This document shows positions 28,305 to 37,734 of a stretch of DNA of 64,000 bases, one piece after another. Under the pieces are notes generated by a model, which saw nothing but the letters and a program-made list of their open reading frames with translations, did no database searches and was not told the origin of the DNA. Source of the DNA: Streptomyces sp. NBC_01431 (GTDB lineage Bacteria > Actinomycetota > Actinomycetes > Streptomycetales > Streptomycetaceae); contig NZ_CP109496.1 of the NCBI RefSeq assembly GCF_036231355.1, positions 186,001-250,000 on the forward strand, given 5' to 3'. Within the stretch, counting starts at the first letter, position 1. Each line of letters opens with the position of its first letter. The translations under genes were made by a program, and so were the position numbers.

Positions 28305-29238
28305 TTATTGAGCCGAAACTGTCTGGTTGCCTTGCTCGTTGAAGGTGTGTGATCGAGCTTGGGGGTGCGCGGGGCCTGGGGCCTGCCGCGCAGGAGGTGG
28401 TGCGGCTGCGGGTGGTGGCCGCGCTGGAGTCGGGACAGGTGCGGACGTATCGGCGGGCGGCCGAGGTGTTCGGGGTGTCGGAGCGGTCCGTGGGCACCTG
28501 GTGGCGCAAGTACAAGGCCGCGGGCAGGGAGTCGCTCGCCGCGGTGGGCAAGTGGCTGCGCCGGCACGGCTTCTCCCCACAGCGCCCCGACCGCCGCTCC
28601 TACCGGCAGGACCAGGCGAAGGTGGATGCCTGGCTGGGCGCCGAGTACCCCGCGATCGCTGCCCAGGCGAAGGCGGAGCACGCCGTGGTGGCCTGGGCGG
28701 ACCAGTGCGGCCTGCGCTCGGACACCGCCCCGCCGGGACGGTCGTGGGCCCCGGCCGGGCAGAGCCCGACCGTGAAGGTCAGCGGCCGGCGGTTCCGCGT
28801 GAACATCATGTCCGCGATCGCCTCCCGCGGCTCGCTCTGGTTCACCGTGTTCACGGGGAAGTTCACCGCGAAGGTGTTCACCCTCTTCCTCGACCGGCTC
28901 GCCCGCCAGGCCGGACGCAAGGTTCACGTCATCGCCGACCGGCACCCCGTCCACCGCAGCAAGGCCGTCCGTACCTGGCTGGATGCGAACGCCGAGCGGA
29001 TCGAGCTGCACCTGATGCCCGGCTACAGCCCCGAACTCAACCCCGACGAGATCTTGAACGCGGACATCAAGCGGAACGTCCACGCCGCCCGCGCCCGCTC
29101 GGTCAACGACCTCGCCCGCGAGACCCGGCGATTCCTCCACCGCCGCCAGCGCCAACCCCGCCGCGTCCAGGGCTACTTCCACGCCCGTCACGTCCGCTAC
29201 ACCCTCGAATAGGCAACCAGACGGTTTCGGCTCAATAA
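28305..29238 (+). mobile_element. IS630-family insertion sequence, internally deleted
   Basis: Inverted repeats of 28 bp with one mismatch (28305-28332; complement of 29211-29238) begin with TTA. The TA dinucleotides at the two ends fit IS630 target duplication. The single transposase gene has lost an internal segment, so the element is probably defective but could be mobilised in trans. Confidence 0.88.
28349..29212 (+). pseudogene. IS630-family transposase with in-frame internal deletion
   Basis: The frame is open for 287 residues, about 70-80 fewer than usual. The N-terminal helix-turn-helix (YRRAAEVFGVSERSVGTWWR) ends at AGRESLAA and jumps directly to VGKWLRRHGFSPQRP. The linker and second helix-turn-helix are missing. 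The DDE core is present: VVAWADQCGLRSD, VHVIADRHPVHRS and LMPGYSPELNPDE. Activity is doubtful. Confidence 0.8.
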
Positions 29239-29570
29239 CTCGGCCCTCCACAAGGACGGTGAGGCCAGACACGTGGGCGCTGTTGAGCCCTTGCCAACTT
29301 CACATGTCGGCCGAGCAGTTGGCCTGACAGGCGGATGAAGCCCTTGGCTGCCGACGGAAGGAGCCTACGCATCCACGGCACGGAGAAGAGATTCATCGCG
29401 GGGCATTCAATTCGAACGTTACTGTGGTCATATGCTTGCCGTATTTGGTGAGTCTGTCAGCGAGGTGTATTACTCCTCCAGGTTGGATAGGACCCTCTAG
29501 CCTGGGGCCGGGGTCGGGGCCGCCGGACCTTATCAGTACCCAGAGAAGACGTTCATGGAGGAGTCGCGCA
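29239..29570. other. intergenic region before the EF-hand gene
   Basis: No gene is recognised. GGAGGAG at 29557-29563 is the ribosome site of the EF-hand gene, whose promoter should lie here. Confidence 0.4.
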
Positions 29571-30119
29571 GTGACCACGGAAGCCGTTATTCGTAAGTAC
29601 GACCTGATCTTCGACCGGCTCGACGCTGACGGCAATGGAGTGCTGGAGTTCGCAGACTGTGAGCACATGGGCCGAGAGGTAATTCGCTCAGGTCGCGTGT
29701 CTGCGGACTCCGCCAAGGCGATCGCACTGTTCGCGGCCTACCGAGAGGCGTGGGACCGCCTTGTGGAGGCGGCCGACAGCGACGGGGACGGCATCATCAC
29801 CCGTGAGGAGTTCCGGTCGGCCATGTCCGACACCCTCGGGCGCAGGGAGCAGGTGGTCTCTGGATGCCGATCGGTACTGGACGCGGAGTTCGCGGCCATC
29901 GACGCCGACGACGACGGGCTCGTCCCGGTAGCTGATTTCCAGGGCTATCTGGAGGCTTTGGGCTCCAGCCCGGCGGAGGCCGCCGCTACGTGTTCGCAGC
30001 TGGACACGAACAACGACGGGCAGGTCTCCCGGGCAGAATTCCACGCGGGCTGGGAGCACTACCTGCTCAGTGATGAACTCTCCGGGGCCGGCAACAACTT
30101 CCTTGGAAGCCCGGCCTGA
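29571..30119 (+). CDS. EF-hand calcium-binding protein (calerythrin-like)
   Basis: The protein has 182 residues from a GTG with GGAGGAG seven bases upstream. Four EF-hand loops are visible: DADGNGVLE, DSDGDGIITREE, DADDDGLVPVAD and DTNNDGQVSRAE. This matches the calerythrin-type sarcoplasmic calcium-binding proteins of actinomycetes, which are cytosolic calcium buffers or sensors. It lies upstream of the biosynthetic genes on the same strand, but a hairpin separates them, so it is probably independent. Confidence 0.85.
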   Translation: MTTEAVIRKYDLIFDRLDADGNGVLEFADCEHMGREVIRSGRVSADSAKAIALFAAYREAWDRLVEAADSDGDGIITREEFRSAMSDTLGRREQVVSGCRSVLDAEFAAIDADDDGLVPVADFQGYLEALGSSPAEAAATCSQLDTNNDGQVSRAEFHAGWEHYLLSDELSGAGNNFLGSPA

Positions 30120-30137
30120 CCGACGTTGCGTTGTCCT

Positions 30138-30164
30138 GGCGGCTCTCGCCTGCGCGGAGCCGCC
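30138..30164 (+). terminator. hairpin after the EF-hand gene
   Basis: An 8-bp stem, GGCGGCTC (30138-30145) with GAGCCGCC (30157-30164), lies 19 bp after the stop codon. There is no U run, so it is a moderate call. Confidence 0.5.
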
Positions 30165-30273
30165 CACCCACGAGGTGGACATCAAGAGAGCGCGGTTCAT
30201 CCGTGCCGCTTTGGCGGGCGCCCTGCCCGCTGGTGCAGTCGGCCGGGGGCACTGACCAAAGGGGGGTATCCAT

Positions 30274-31683
30274 ATGTCAGCACGCCGTCAGGTGATGTTG
30301 GCGGGACGGGCGGTAGTGATCGGGGCAGGCATCGCAGGGTTGGTGGCTGCCCGGGTGCTCGCAGAGCACTTCGAGAGCGTTGTCGTGGTGGAAGCCGCGC
30401 CCTTGCCGGCTGCCGCTGTTCCTCGCCGCGGGGTTGCGCAGGCTCCCCATCAGCACGGCCTGTTGGTCAGTGCTGCCTTGGAGCTGCAGCGTCTCTTCCC
30501 GGGGTTACGCGAGGAATTGTCCTCGGACGGGGCACCTCTGTTCGACTTCGGGCTGCGGGCATCGATGACGGTCGCGGGCAGCCGGCTCCCGCGTGCACCC
30601 ATGGACGTGACCGTGCAGGCATTCTCGCGGGACCTGCTGGAGTGGAGGTTGCGTCAGCGCGTCCTGTCGGACACGTCGGTGGACGTACGTGATCGGTGCC
30701 GGGTCGAGGAGCTGTGCTGGGATCGCGATGCATCCCGGGTGGTCGGGGTCCGCTTGGGGGACGGGCACACGCTCGAAGCGGCTTTGGTCGTGGACGCCTC
30801 CGGGCGGTTCTCCACACTGCCCGACTGGCTGGAGCACGCCGGCTATTCGCGGCCGACGCAGAGAGTCACCAACGCGGACCTGGCCTACGCGACCATGACC
30901 GTGGAGGCGCCGTCACAGACTTTCGACGCGTTGTTCCAGCCGTACGACGCGCCCGAGCAGCCGCGTGGTGGGTTCGCCGCGCGGCTGGAGCATGGGAACT
31001 GGCTGGTCACGCTGTTCGGTGCGGGTGGTGACCACCCGCCCGCCGACTCTGACGGATGGCGACGATTCGCCGCGAGCCTGAAGAACCCCGATCTCAACCG
31101 CCTGCTCGCGGACGCCACCCCTGTGCCGGGCAGCAAGATTCACGTCTACCGGCGTACGGAGAACCGTCTCACCCAGTATGCGCAGGTGAGACGGTGGCCT
31201 GATGGGCTCGTCGCGGTCGGCGACTCCGTCGCTGCCTTCAACCCGGCCTTTGGGCAGGGTATGGCCACCGCCGTCCTCGAAGCACGGGTCCTGGCGGGCC
31301 ACCTGGCCCGGGTGCGGCGAAGGCAGCCACACACCGTTGATGGGCTGGCTCGTTCCTTCCAGCGGCATATCGCGCGCATCGCCCGCAAGCAGTGGCTCAT
31401 CACGGCCAGCGACGACCTCGTCTGGCAATATGACGCGCAGCGCAGGCCACTGCCTCTTTGGCTGCGCCCTGTCTCTTGGTACAAGAAACGTCTTCTACGC
31501 CTCATGGCGACCGATCGGGCTCTGCACCGCCGGTTCATCAACGTCTTCCACATGCTCGAACCTCTCACCTCACTGGCCAGCCCCAGGATCGTCGCCAAGG
31601 TCCTCCTCGCCTCAGGCACGGGCATGGCCGACATGAGTGAGGCCGGCTGCCCAACAAGCCGTCAGATGGCCACGAAACCGTAA
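30274..31683 (+). CDS. FAD-dependent monooxygenase/oxidoreductase
   Basis: The protein has 469 residues; a strong AAGGGGGG site precedes ATG 30274. The N-terminal Rossmann fold shows GAGIAGLVAARVL (GxGxxG). The 'APHQHGLLVSAALELQRLFP' region and the second FAD motif ('VAVGDSVAAFNPAFGQGMA') are typical of the PHBH/squalene-epoxidase-like superfamily. These enzymes hydroxylate or epoxidise using FAD and NAD(P)H. It heads the same-strand set containing the NRPS, terpene synthase and P450, so epoxidation or hydroxylation of the terpene is a reasonable inference. Confidence 0.83.
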   Translation: MSARRQVMLAGRAVVIGAGIAGLVAARVLAEHFESVVVVEAAPLPAAAVPRRGVAQAPHQHGLLVSAALELQRLFPGLREELSSDGAPLFDFGLRASMTVAGSRLPRAPMDVTVQAFSRDLLEWRLRQRVLSDTSVDVRDRCRVEELCWDRDASRVVGVRLGDGHTLEAALVVDASGRFSTLPDWLEHAGYSRPTQRVTNADLAYATMTVEAPSQTFDALFQPYDAPEQPRGGFAARLEHGNWLVTLFGAGGDHPPADSDGWRRFAASLKNPDLNRLLADATPVPGSKIHVYRRTENRLTQYAQVRRWPDGLVAVGDSVAAFNPAFGQGMATAVLEARVLAGHLARVRRRQPHTVDGLARSFQRHIARIARKQWLITASDDLVWQYDAQRRPLPLWLRPVSWYKKRLLRLMATDRALHRRFINVFHMLEPLTSLASPRIVAKVLLASGTGMADMSEAGCPTSRQMATKP

Positions 31684-32077
31684 GCAACTTCCGTCCGCTC
31701 CCGTTTTCGGAGCGGCGAAGGCGGTGCGCTGCCGTTGGTCGGCAGCCTCCACGTCCCACAGCAGGACGACGCCATCACCGCGTCGCCCGGACGTCGTTCG
31801 TGGCCGAGGAAGAATCTTCGAGGCCCGCCCGATCAGGCAGGGTCGCCCATCGGCCTTGGCTCTCCCGAGTGACGGACTGTCACCCGGCACTGGTGGTCCC
31901 CTATGGCGCGCACGTCTTGTCGCCCCTGTGCCGTCGCGCAGCTTCCCGGCGTCAATCAGCCGCTTCCTATTTGCGGTGAATGCGGCCCCAGTGGCAATCC
32001 ATACTGGACCGAACCACTCAACACTGCATTCTTCTTGAATGGCCGAGAACTTTCGACGGCCGCTGGGGAGAAATGAG
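31684..32077. other. intergenic region with weak hairpin, likely promoter region
   Basis: A 7-bp stem (31695-31701 with 31709-31715) with loop CGTTTTC follows the monooxygenase gene and may be a weak terminator. The AT-richer DNA near 31960-32060 is a candidate promoter for the NRPS transcript. No other gene is seen. Confidence 0.4.
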
Positions 32078-32248
32078 ATGTTTGCCACGCCGGTGACCCT
32101 GGGGAGCACATTCGGGCGGATCGGTACTGGCCTGGCAGCCTTTTGGGACTACGGGACGGTTCCCGTCCGAACGTTCCTGATTCCGCTTCGATCCTTGGTT
32201 CTTTGGGTCTATTTCCGCAATCGCTATCTTCGGGAGAATCGTGACTGA
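32078..32248 (+). CDS. 56-residue peptide overlapping the NRPS start
   Basis: ATG 32078 has GGGGAG at 32065-32070. The peptide reads 'MFATPVTLGSTFGRIGTGLA' and continues with an aromatic, hydrophobic stretch (LRSLVLWVYF) and a charged end (RNRYLRENRD). Its stop codon lies inside the NRPS coding region, overlapping it by eight bases, so translational coupling is likely. It is not MbtH-like. It could be a leader peptide, a small membrane-associated partner or a chance frame; I recognise no family. Confidence 0.45.
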   Translation: MFATPVTLGSTFGRIGTGLAAFWDYGTVPVRTFLIPLRSLVLWVYFRNRYLRENRD

Positions 32249-35200
32249 CGTTCTTGGGGCGTACGGGATCCGTTCAGAGTCCCCCCGTCCGGAACCCAGC
32301 ACCACCTTGTGGCGGCTGCTGTGCGAGCGTGCGCAACAGCTGTCGGGCGCGGCAGCGGTGACGGATGCGTCGGGAAGCCTGACGTACGCCCAGCTCCTGG
32401 ACGAAGCTCGGGCGTGGGCCCGGTCCTTGCGTGCGGGTGGGGTTGGTCCGGGTGTCGCCGTGGCATGCATGGTGCCGCGAGGTGTGCGGGCGGTGGTGGC
32501 GCAGCTGGCAGTCTTTGCGGCGGGGGCGGTGTATGTGCCGGTGTCTGCCGATGACCCGCCGCACCGGGTGCGTGAGCTGCTGGCCGGGGTGGATGCGCGG
32601 CATGTCCTCACCCTGTCCGGACAGAGCCCGCCCGTCGGCGTCGACCGGTTCGACATGGACGAGCCGGTGCCGCATCACCAGGGCGTCGACCCAGTGGATG
32701 TGCAGGAGCTGCCGGGCCCTTCGCCGGAGATGCTCGCCTACATCATCCATACCTCCGGCACGTCGGGTCGGCCGAAGCCGGTCGCGGTGACGCACGGGGC
32801 GATCGCGCACACCATGCAAGCCTATGCGCGCCGCTTTGCCGCACCGGTGCGGTGCATGGCGGTGGTGTCGCCGATGACGACGGATGCGTCGCTGCCGGGG
32901 ATCTGGTTGCCGCTGCTGGCCGGCGGAACCGTGTGGCTGGGATCGGCGGAACCGCAGCAGGCCCTGACCGACCTTGCCCACCAGTTGTCCGCGGGAGCGG
33001 TCAGTCATGTTCTGCTCACGCCTTCGCTGTACGGAGCGGTCCTGCCCCGTCTGGAGGGGCCCTCGGCACACCTGCGGCAGGTCATGGTGGGGGGAGAGCC
33101 CTGCCCGAGCGAACTGGCCGCCGACCATCACCGCAGGATGCCGGGCGTAGAGCTGGTCAATGCCTACGGGCCGACGGAAGCCGCTGTGTGGTGTGCGGCG
33201 GGAGTACTGCGGCCCGGGGAACCCGTCACGGTCGGCACCCCACTGCCGGGTACGCCCGTCCTGGTGATCGGGGGGAACGGCCAGCCCGTGCCTCCGGGCG
33301 AGACCGGTGAGGTGTGCATCGCGGGTGCCGGCCTGGCACAGGGGTATGCGGGGGATGCCGAACTGACCGCTTCCCGTTTCGTGGCCCACCCCGGCGACGG
33401 GGCACAGCGGATGTACCGCACGGGTGACCTGGGCCGGTTCAACGGAAGCGGCAGGCTGGAGTTGTTGGGCCGGCGCGACGCCCAGGTCAAGGTGCGGGGC
33501 TTCCGGGTGGAGCCCGAAGGCATCGCCCGGGTACTTGGGGAGGTGCCGGGGGTGCGGGACGTGGCAGTCGGCGTCCACCAGGACCGCCTGGTCGCCCACG
33601 TGGTCCCGCAGTGGGACGAGCAGAGCGCGGCCCGGCAACTGCACGAGAGTTGGGAGGAGCTGTTCAGCGGCCTCGACTTCCGTGACGAACGAGCGGGGTG
33701 GACCAGCAGCTACAGCGGCAAGCAGCTCCCGGACGCGGAGATGAACGAATGGATCGATGCCACGGTGCGGCTGGCCACCGAGAACGGCCCCCCGGGCAGC
33801 CTGTTGGATCTGGGCTGTGGTTCAGGCATGATCCTGGCCCGGCTGGCCGGGGCGGCGGTACGTGTCGTGGGCGTGGATGTCTCCGCCGAGTCCCTCACCG
33901 CCCTGCGTACCCGGCTGGACGGCATGGGACTGTCCGGCATCGAGCTGCGTCAGGGGGATGTGACCAGCGCGCAGGACGTCACGGGAATGGATCTGGTGCT
34001 GTGCAACTCGGTCGTGCCCTACCTGCGCGGGGACACCCATCTGTCCCGCGCCGTGACGGCCGCGCTGGGGGCGGCTGCGCCCGGCGGTCGCGCGGTGTTC
34101 GGGGACGTGAAAGACCGTTCGGTGCAGGACGCCTTCCACGCGTCCGTTGTCCTGGATGGGGCCGACGACGGCGTGGAAGTAGAGGTGTTGCGCACCCGGT
34201 GGCGGCGGCGGGTCGCGCTTGATCCGTATCTGCTGGTGGACCCACGCTGGTTCACCCGCTACGCCGCCTGGCACGCCGAGATCCGGCCGCGCACCGGTCT
34301 GGCCCGCAACGAGATGAACGACTTCCGCTTCGACGCCGTCCTCACCCCCCAACCGCCGCAGCATGTGGTCGAGGTGGACCAATGGCATCGCTGGCCCGGG
34401 AGCCTGGGCGGGCTGCGTGAGCTGCTGTCGGCAGAGTCGGGCCCGGTGGGCATCCTGCGGGTGCCCAGTCGTCGTACGGCCGGGGCGTGCGCGGTGCGGG
34501 ACGTCCTCGCGTCGGGCCGCAGCGGGTTCACCGCCGGCGAGCTGCGTGCTCTGGCCGCCCGTGCCGAAGCCGACGCCGTGCACCCCACGGCCTTGGAGGA
34601 ACTGGCGGCGGAGCTGGGACGGCCGGCGCGGCTCTCGCGCGCGGCGGGATATCGCGACGGTGCCCTTGATGTCGTGTTCCTTCCCGCCGCCCGCACCGGT
34701 GCGGAAGCCCGGCAGGTAGTCGCGGTGCGGTGGCCGCAACCTGTGTGCGACGACGAGTTCATCTCGGCGCCCCTGCACCGGCACGTCCTGGCCCGGGCAT
34801 CCGAGGACCTGCTTCCGGCGTTGCGCCGTCAGGCCGATGCCCGCCTGCCCGGGCACGAGCGGCCCAGCCGGTACGTGCTGCTGACCGAACTGCCCCTGGG
34901 CAGCAACGGCAAGCTCGACCGGGCGGCCCTGCCCGTACCGTCGAGCGAACGGCCTGCGATGTCCACGACCTACCGGGCGCCCGAGTCGCCGGTCGAAGAG
35001 ACACTCACCGCAATCCTGGCGAACGTTCTGGAGCTCGACCGGGTGGGCATGGACGACGACTTCGTGGAGCTGGGCGGCGACTCGCTGCGGGCTGTCCGAG
35101 CCGCCACACACATCGGTGACGCCCTGGGGCAGTGCGTCCCGTCCCGTACGGTGCTGGAACACCCCACCGCGGCCCGGCTGGCCGCCCACCTGGCAGGCCC

Positions 35201-36623
35201 GGCCACCACCACGTCCCTGCCCGCGCAGCGGACCGCGTCCACGCCCGACACCCTGCGGGAAATCGGTCCGGACGGGGTGCGGCTCGCTGCCGGGCCCACG
35301 CACCAGTTCCTGCGCGTCAACGACGACCGGGCCGGCGGGATCCTTCCCAGCCACGGGCCGCGCTTCTCACTGGAATGCCACTACCGCATCCGCGGCCCTC
35401 TCGATGTCCGTGCTCTGTCGGTGGCCGTGGACCGTCTCGTGGCCCACCAGCCCGCGCTGCGCACCGCGGTGCAGCTGACCGGCGAACCGGGTGGACTGCA
35501 CCAGACCGTCCACGCCGCTTCCGAGGCGGTCCTGCGCCATCATGCCTTGGAGGCAGCCGACTCCCGCAGCCCTGCGGAGTTCCTGGCGGCCCTGGACGCC
35601 GCCGATCCCCTCGACGCCGCTGCCGGGCACGTCTTCACCGCGACCCTGCTCACCGCCGGCCCGCACGATCACCTGCTGGGCCTGCGCCTGCACCACCTCA
35701 CCTCCGACGGCTGGTCCCTCAACCTCGTGGAACAGCAGCTGTCCACCCTCTACGCGGACGCCACCGCGGGCCGCACCACCACGCTGCCGACGACCAACTA
35801 CCAAGCGCTCAACGCGCCGGAGGAACCACGCGCCGACGACATCGCCTTCTGGACGCAACGCCTCTCAGGAGCCCGGCCCGGTCTCCTGATCCCGCCCACT
35901 CAACTGGGCAGCCACACCGATGTCCACGACGCCCTGCTGCGGACCCGCCGCATTCCCGCCGCCACCGCCACCGCCTTCCACGCGCTGGCCCGCACTGAGC
36001 GCCTGACCCCGGCCAGCGCCCTGTACGCGCTCTTCGCCGCCATCGTGGCGGCCGACACCGGGCAGGACGAGACGCTCCTCCTCGCCGTCAGCGCCGCCCA
36101 CCCGGCGGACACCGCCCACACCGCCGGCCTGTACGCCCAGGCCGTCCCCGTACGCCACCACGTGCCCCAAGATCCCGCGCTGACCGTGCGACAGGCTCTG
36201 CACGCCGCGGATACGGACCTGCACCAAGCCCTCCGTCACGACAGCGCCTCCCTGCTCACCCTGGCAGGCGTCCACCCACCGATCGGAGAACTCTTCGCCG
36301 CCTCGCAGTTCGTCTTCTACGACTACCTACCCCCCGTCGAGGGGCTGCGTCTGAGCGGCTGCGCCGTCGAGCGCACGGACCAGCTCGACCCCGCCTTCAC
36401 CGGACAGCTCTTCCAACTGCCCTGCGACCTGGGCTTGCTGGCCCGCGAAAGCAGAGACGCACTGGACCTGGCCGTCATCTTCGACCCCGCGTACGCCCCG
36501 CCGCACTACGCCGAGAACCTGCTGCGCCGCCTCGCGGACGCGCTCACCGCCCTGGCCGACTCCGCCGACCGCCCCTGGAAGGGCCTGGTCACCGCCGATT
36601 CCTGGCTCGCCGGCCTGCGCTGA
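32241..36623 (+). CDS. single-module NRPS: adenylation, embedded N-methyltransferase, carrier, terminal condensation
   Basis: The protein has 1460 residues from GTG 32241 (GGGAGA upstream). The A domain spans about 20-480, with the P-loop-like motif at 171-181 (TSGTSGRPKPV), NAYGPTEAAVW, and RTGDLGRF. A SAM methyltransferase (about 480-700; L521-LDLGCGSGM) sits between core motifs A8 and A10, the usual place of N-methyltransferase inserts. A10 is NGKLDR with Lys891. The carrier serine is Ser948 (LGGDSLRA). The C domain (about 1020-1440) has HHLTSDG with catalytic His1152. The specificity residues I read are D-A-P-L-M-G-A-V-W-K, which I cannot assign safely. There is no thioesterase. The terminal C domain implies transfer of an N-methyl-aminoacyl group to a free acceptor. 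Confidence 0.9.
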   Translation: MTDVLGAYGIRSESPRPEPSTTLWRLLCERAQQLSGAAAVTDASGSLTYAQLLDEARAWARSLRAGGVGPGVAVACMVPRGVRAVVAQLAVFAAGAVYVPVSADDPPHRVRELLAGVDARHVLTLSGQSPPVGVDRFDMDEPVPHHQGVDPVDVQELPGPSPEMLAYIIHTSGTSGRPKPVAVTHGAIAHTMQAYARRFAAPVRCMAVVSPMTTDASLPGIWLPLLAGGTVWLGSAEPQQALTDLAHQLSAGAVSHVLLTPSLYGAVLPRLEGPSAHLRQVMVGGEPCPSELAADHHRRMPGVELVNAYGPTEAAVWCAAGVLRPGEPVTVGTPLPGTPVLVIGGNGQPVPPGETGEVCIAGAGLAQGYAGDAELTASRFVAHPGDGAQRMYRTGDLGRFNGSGRLELLGRRDAQVKVRGFRVEPEGIARVLGEVPGVRDVAVGVHQDRLVAHVVPQWDEQSAARQLHESWEELFSGLDFRDERAGWTSSYSGKQLPDAEMNEWIDATVRLATENGPPGSLLDLGCGSGMILARLAGAAVRVVGVDVSAESLTALRTRLDGMGLSGIELRQGDVTSAQDVTGMDLVLCNSVVPYLRGDTHLSRAVTAALGAAAPGGRAVFGDVKDRSVQDAFHASVVLDGADDGVEVEVLRTRWRRRVALDPYLLVDPRWFTRYAAWHAEIRPRTGLARNEMNDFRFDAVLTPQPPQHVVEVDQWHRWPGSLGGLRELLSAESGPVGILRVPSRRTAGACAVRDVLASGRSGFTAGELRALAARAEADAVHPTALEELAAELGRPARLSRAAGYRDGALDVVFLPAARTGAEARQVVAVRWPQPVCDDEFISAPLHRHVLARASEDLLPALRRQADARLPGHERPSRYVLLTELPLGSNGKLDRAALPVPSSERPAMSTTYRAPESPVEETLTAILANVLELDRVGMDDDFVELGGDSLRAVRAATHIGDALGQCVPSRTVLEHPTAARLAAHLAGPATTTSLPAQRTASTPDTLREIGPDGVRLAAGPTHQFLRVNDDRAGGILPSHGPRFSLECHYRIRGPLDVRALSVAVDRLVAHQPALRTAVQLTGEPGGLHQTVHAASEAVLRHHALEAADSRSPAEFLAALDAADPLDAAAGHVFTATLLTAGPHDHLLGLRLHHLTSDGWSLNLVEQQLSTLYADATAGRTTTLPTTNYQALNAPEEPRADDIAFWTQRLSGARPGLLIPPTQLGSHTDVHDALLRTRRIPAATATAFHALARTERLTPASALYALFAAIVAADTGQDETLLLAVSAAHPADTAHTAGLYAQAVPVRHHVPQDPALTVRQALHAADTDLHQALRHDSASLLTLAGVHPPIGELFAASQFVFYDYLPPVEGLRLSGCAVERTDQLDPAFTGQLFQLPCDLGLLARESRDALDLAVIFDPAYAPPHYAENLLRRLADALTALADSADRPWKGLVTADSWLAGLR

Positions 36624-36633
36624 CCCACCGCCA

Positions 36634-36675
36634 CGGGCCCGCTGACCGAAGCAGTCCCAGCAGTCAGCGGGCCCG
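36634..36675 (+). terminator. hairpin between NRPS and membrane-protein genes
   Basis: A perfect 13-bp stem (36634-36646 with 36663-36675) has a 16-base loop and starts 11 bases after the NRPS stop codon. It may terminate or attenuate transcription, separating the NRPS from the terpene genes. Confidence 0.65.
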
Positions 36676-36904
36676 GCGCCACCAGCGGCACGAGCCCCGG
36701 CCCACTCCGCTCCCAAGCCAGCCATCCCCTCACACCCTGGCTTCCAGGGCAAAGCGGCCTGCCCGGATGCCGAGGCTCGGCCTGAACGCGCCCCATCACG
36801 CTGCTCCAATGCGCGGGCACCCTCCAACGGCCGCCCGCGCTCACACCGGCGAGCCCTGTCCGGGCATCGCCTCCATCCCGCTGCCTATCGCATAAGGACA
36901 CGCC

Positions 36905-37657
36905 ATGCTCAACGCCCACGACGAACGCCGCGAGGCCAAGGTCGCCGGCTGGATCGGGATCGCCATGGTGGCGTTCTTCCTGGTCCCGCTCCCCTTCGTC
37001 CGCAACCCCCTGACCCGCCCCTTCCCCTACTGGAGCGACTCCTCCGACAGCATCAGCACCTGGTTCGCCCAGAACCCGTCGATCTCCGGCTACACCATCG
37101 ACATCGCCTTCGGCCTGCTCTTCATCTGGTTCGCCGCCGGCCTCAAGCGCTGGCTCACCGGACCGGGCCGCGCCCCCCTGTACGCCGAACTCCTCATCCC
37201 CAGCGCCCTGTCCGTCGGCCTGTGCTGGATGATGTCCAACGCCGCATTCCTCCTCGGCCCCATCGCCGCTCAGCGCCCGGCCGCCATCAACAGCGCCTAC
37301 CTGCACCTCAGTTACGACCTGTGCGTCACCTTCGGCTACGCCGGGTCGCTGCCCCTGGCCCTGTTCTCCTACGCCGCCGGCAGCCTGATCCTCAAGAACA
37401 CCACGCTGCCCCGCTGGACCGGCTGGACCTCCCGCGTCCTGGCCGTGGCCCACTTCGCCTACTTCTTCAACGTCCTCACCACGGACGACTCCCCCTTCAC
37501 CCCTTGGGGCTGGGGCAGCTTCGGCTCCTACGTCGGCTTCGCCCTGTGGTCCCTGGCCCTGGGCGTGATGATGATCCGCTCCCCGCGCCCCACCCCGCCG
37601 CCGGCGCCCACCCCCTCACCCGCCGCCCCCGCCGCGGTGACCGTGCCCACACCCTGA
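36905..37657 (+). CDS. multi-pass membrane protein (DUF4386-like)
   Basis: The protein has 250 residues; AAGGA precedes ATG 36905. About six helices are predicted, with an outer loop WSDSSDSISTWFAQNPS after helix 1 and a Pro-rich cytoplasmic tail. The size and pattern resemble DUF4386-type proteins, which lack an assigned activity. It is 78 bp upstream of the terpene synthase gene and on the same strand. It may serve transport, self-protection or a membrane-bound step of the pathway, but none of these is shown by the sequence. Confidence 0.65.
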   Translation: MLNAHDERREAKVAGWIGIAMVAFFLVPLPFVRNPLTRPFPYWSDSSDSISTWFAQNPSISGYTIDIAFGLLFIWFAAGLKRWLTGPGRAPLYAELLIPSALSVGLCWMMSNAAFLLGPIAAQRPAAINSAYLHLSYDLCVTFGYAGSLPLALFSYAAGSLILKNTTLPRWTGWTSRVLAVAHFAYFFNVLTTDDSPFTPWGWGSFGSYVGFALWSLALGVMMIRSPRPTPPPAPTPSPAAPAAVTVPTP

Positions 37658-37734
37658 CCTTCTCCGCACGTCCTCGAGCCGGGTCACGGCTGGCCCGGCT
37701 CTTCTCAACTGCCCCTCAACGTGCAGGAGTTACC

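Noticed and set aside
27911..29272. 453-residue minus-strand frame
   Set aside because: It is antisense to the IS630 transposase.
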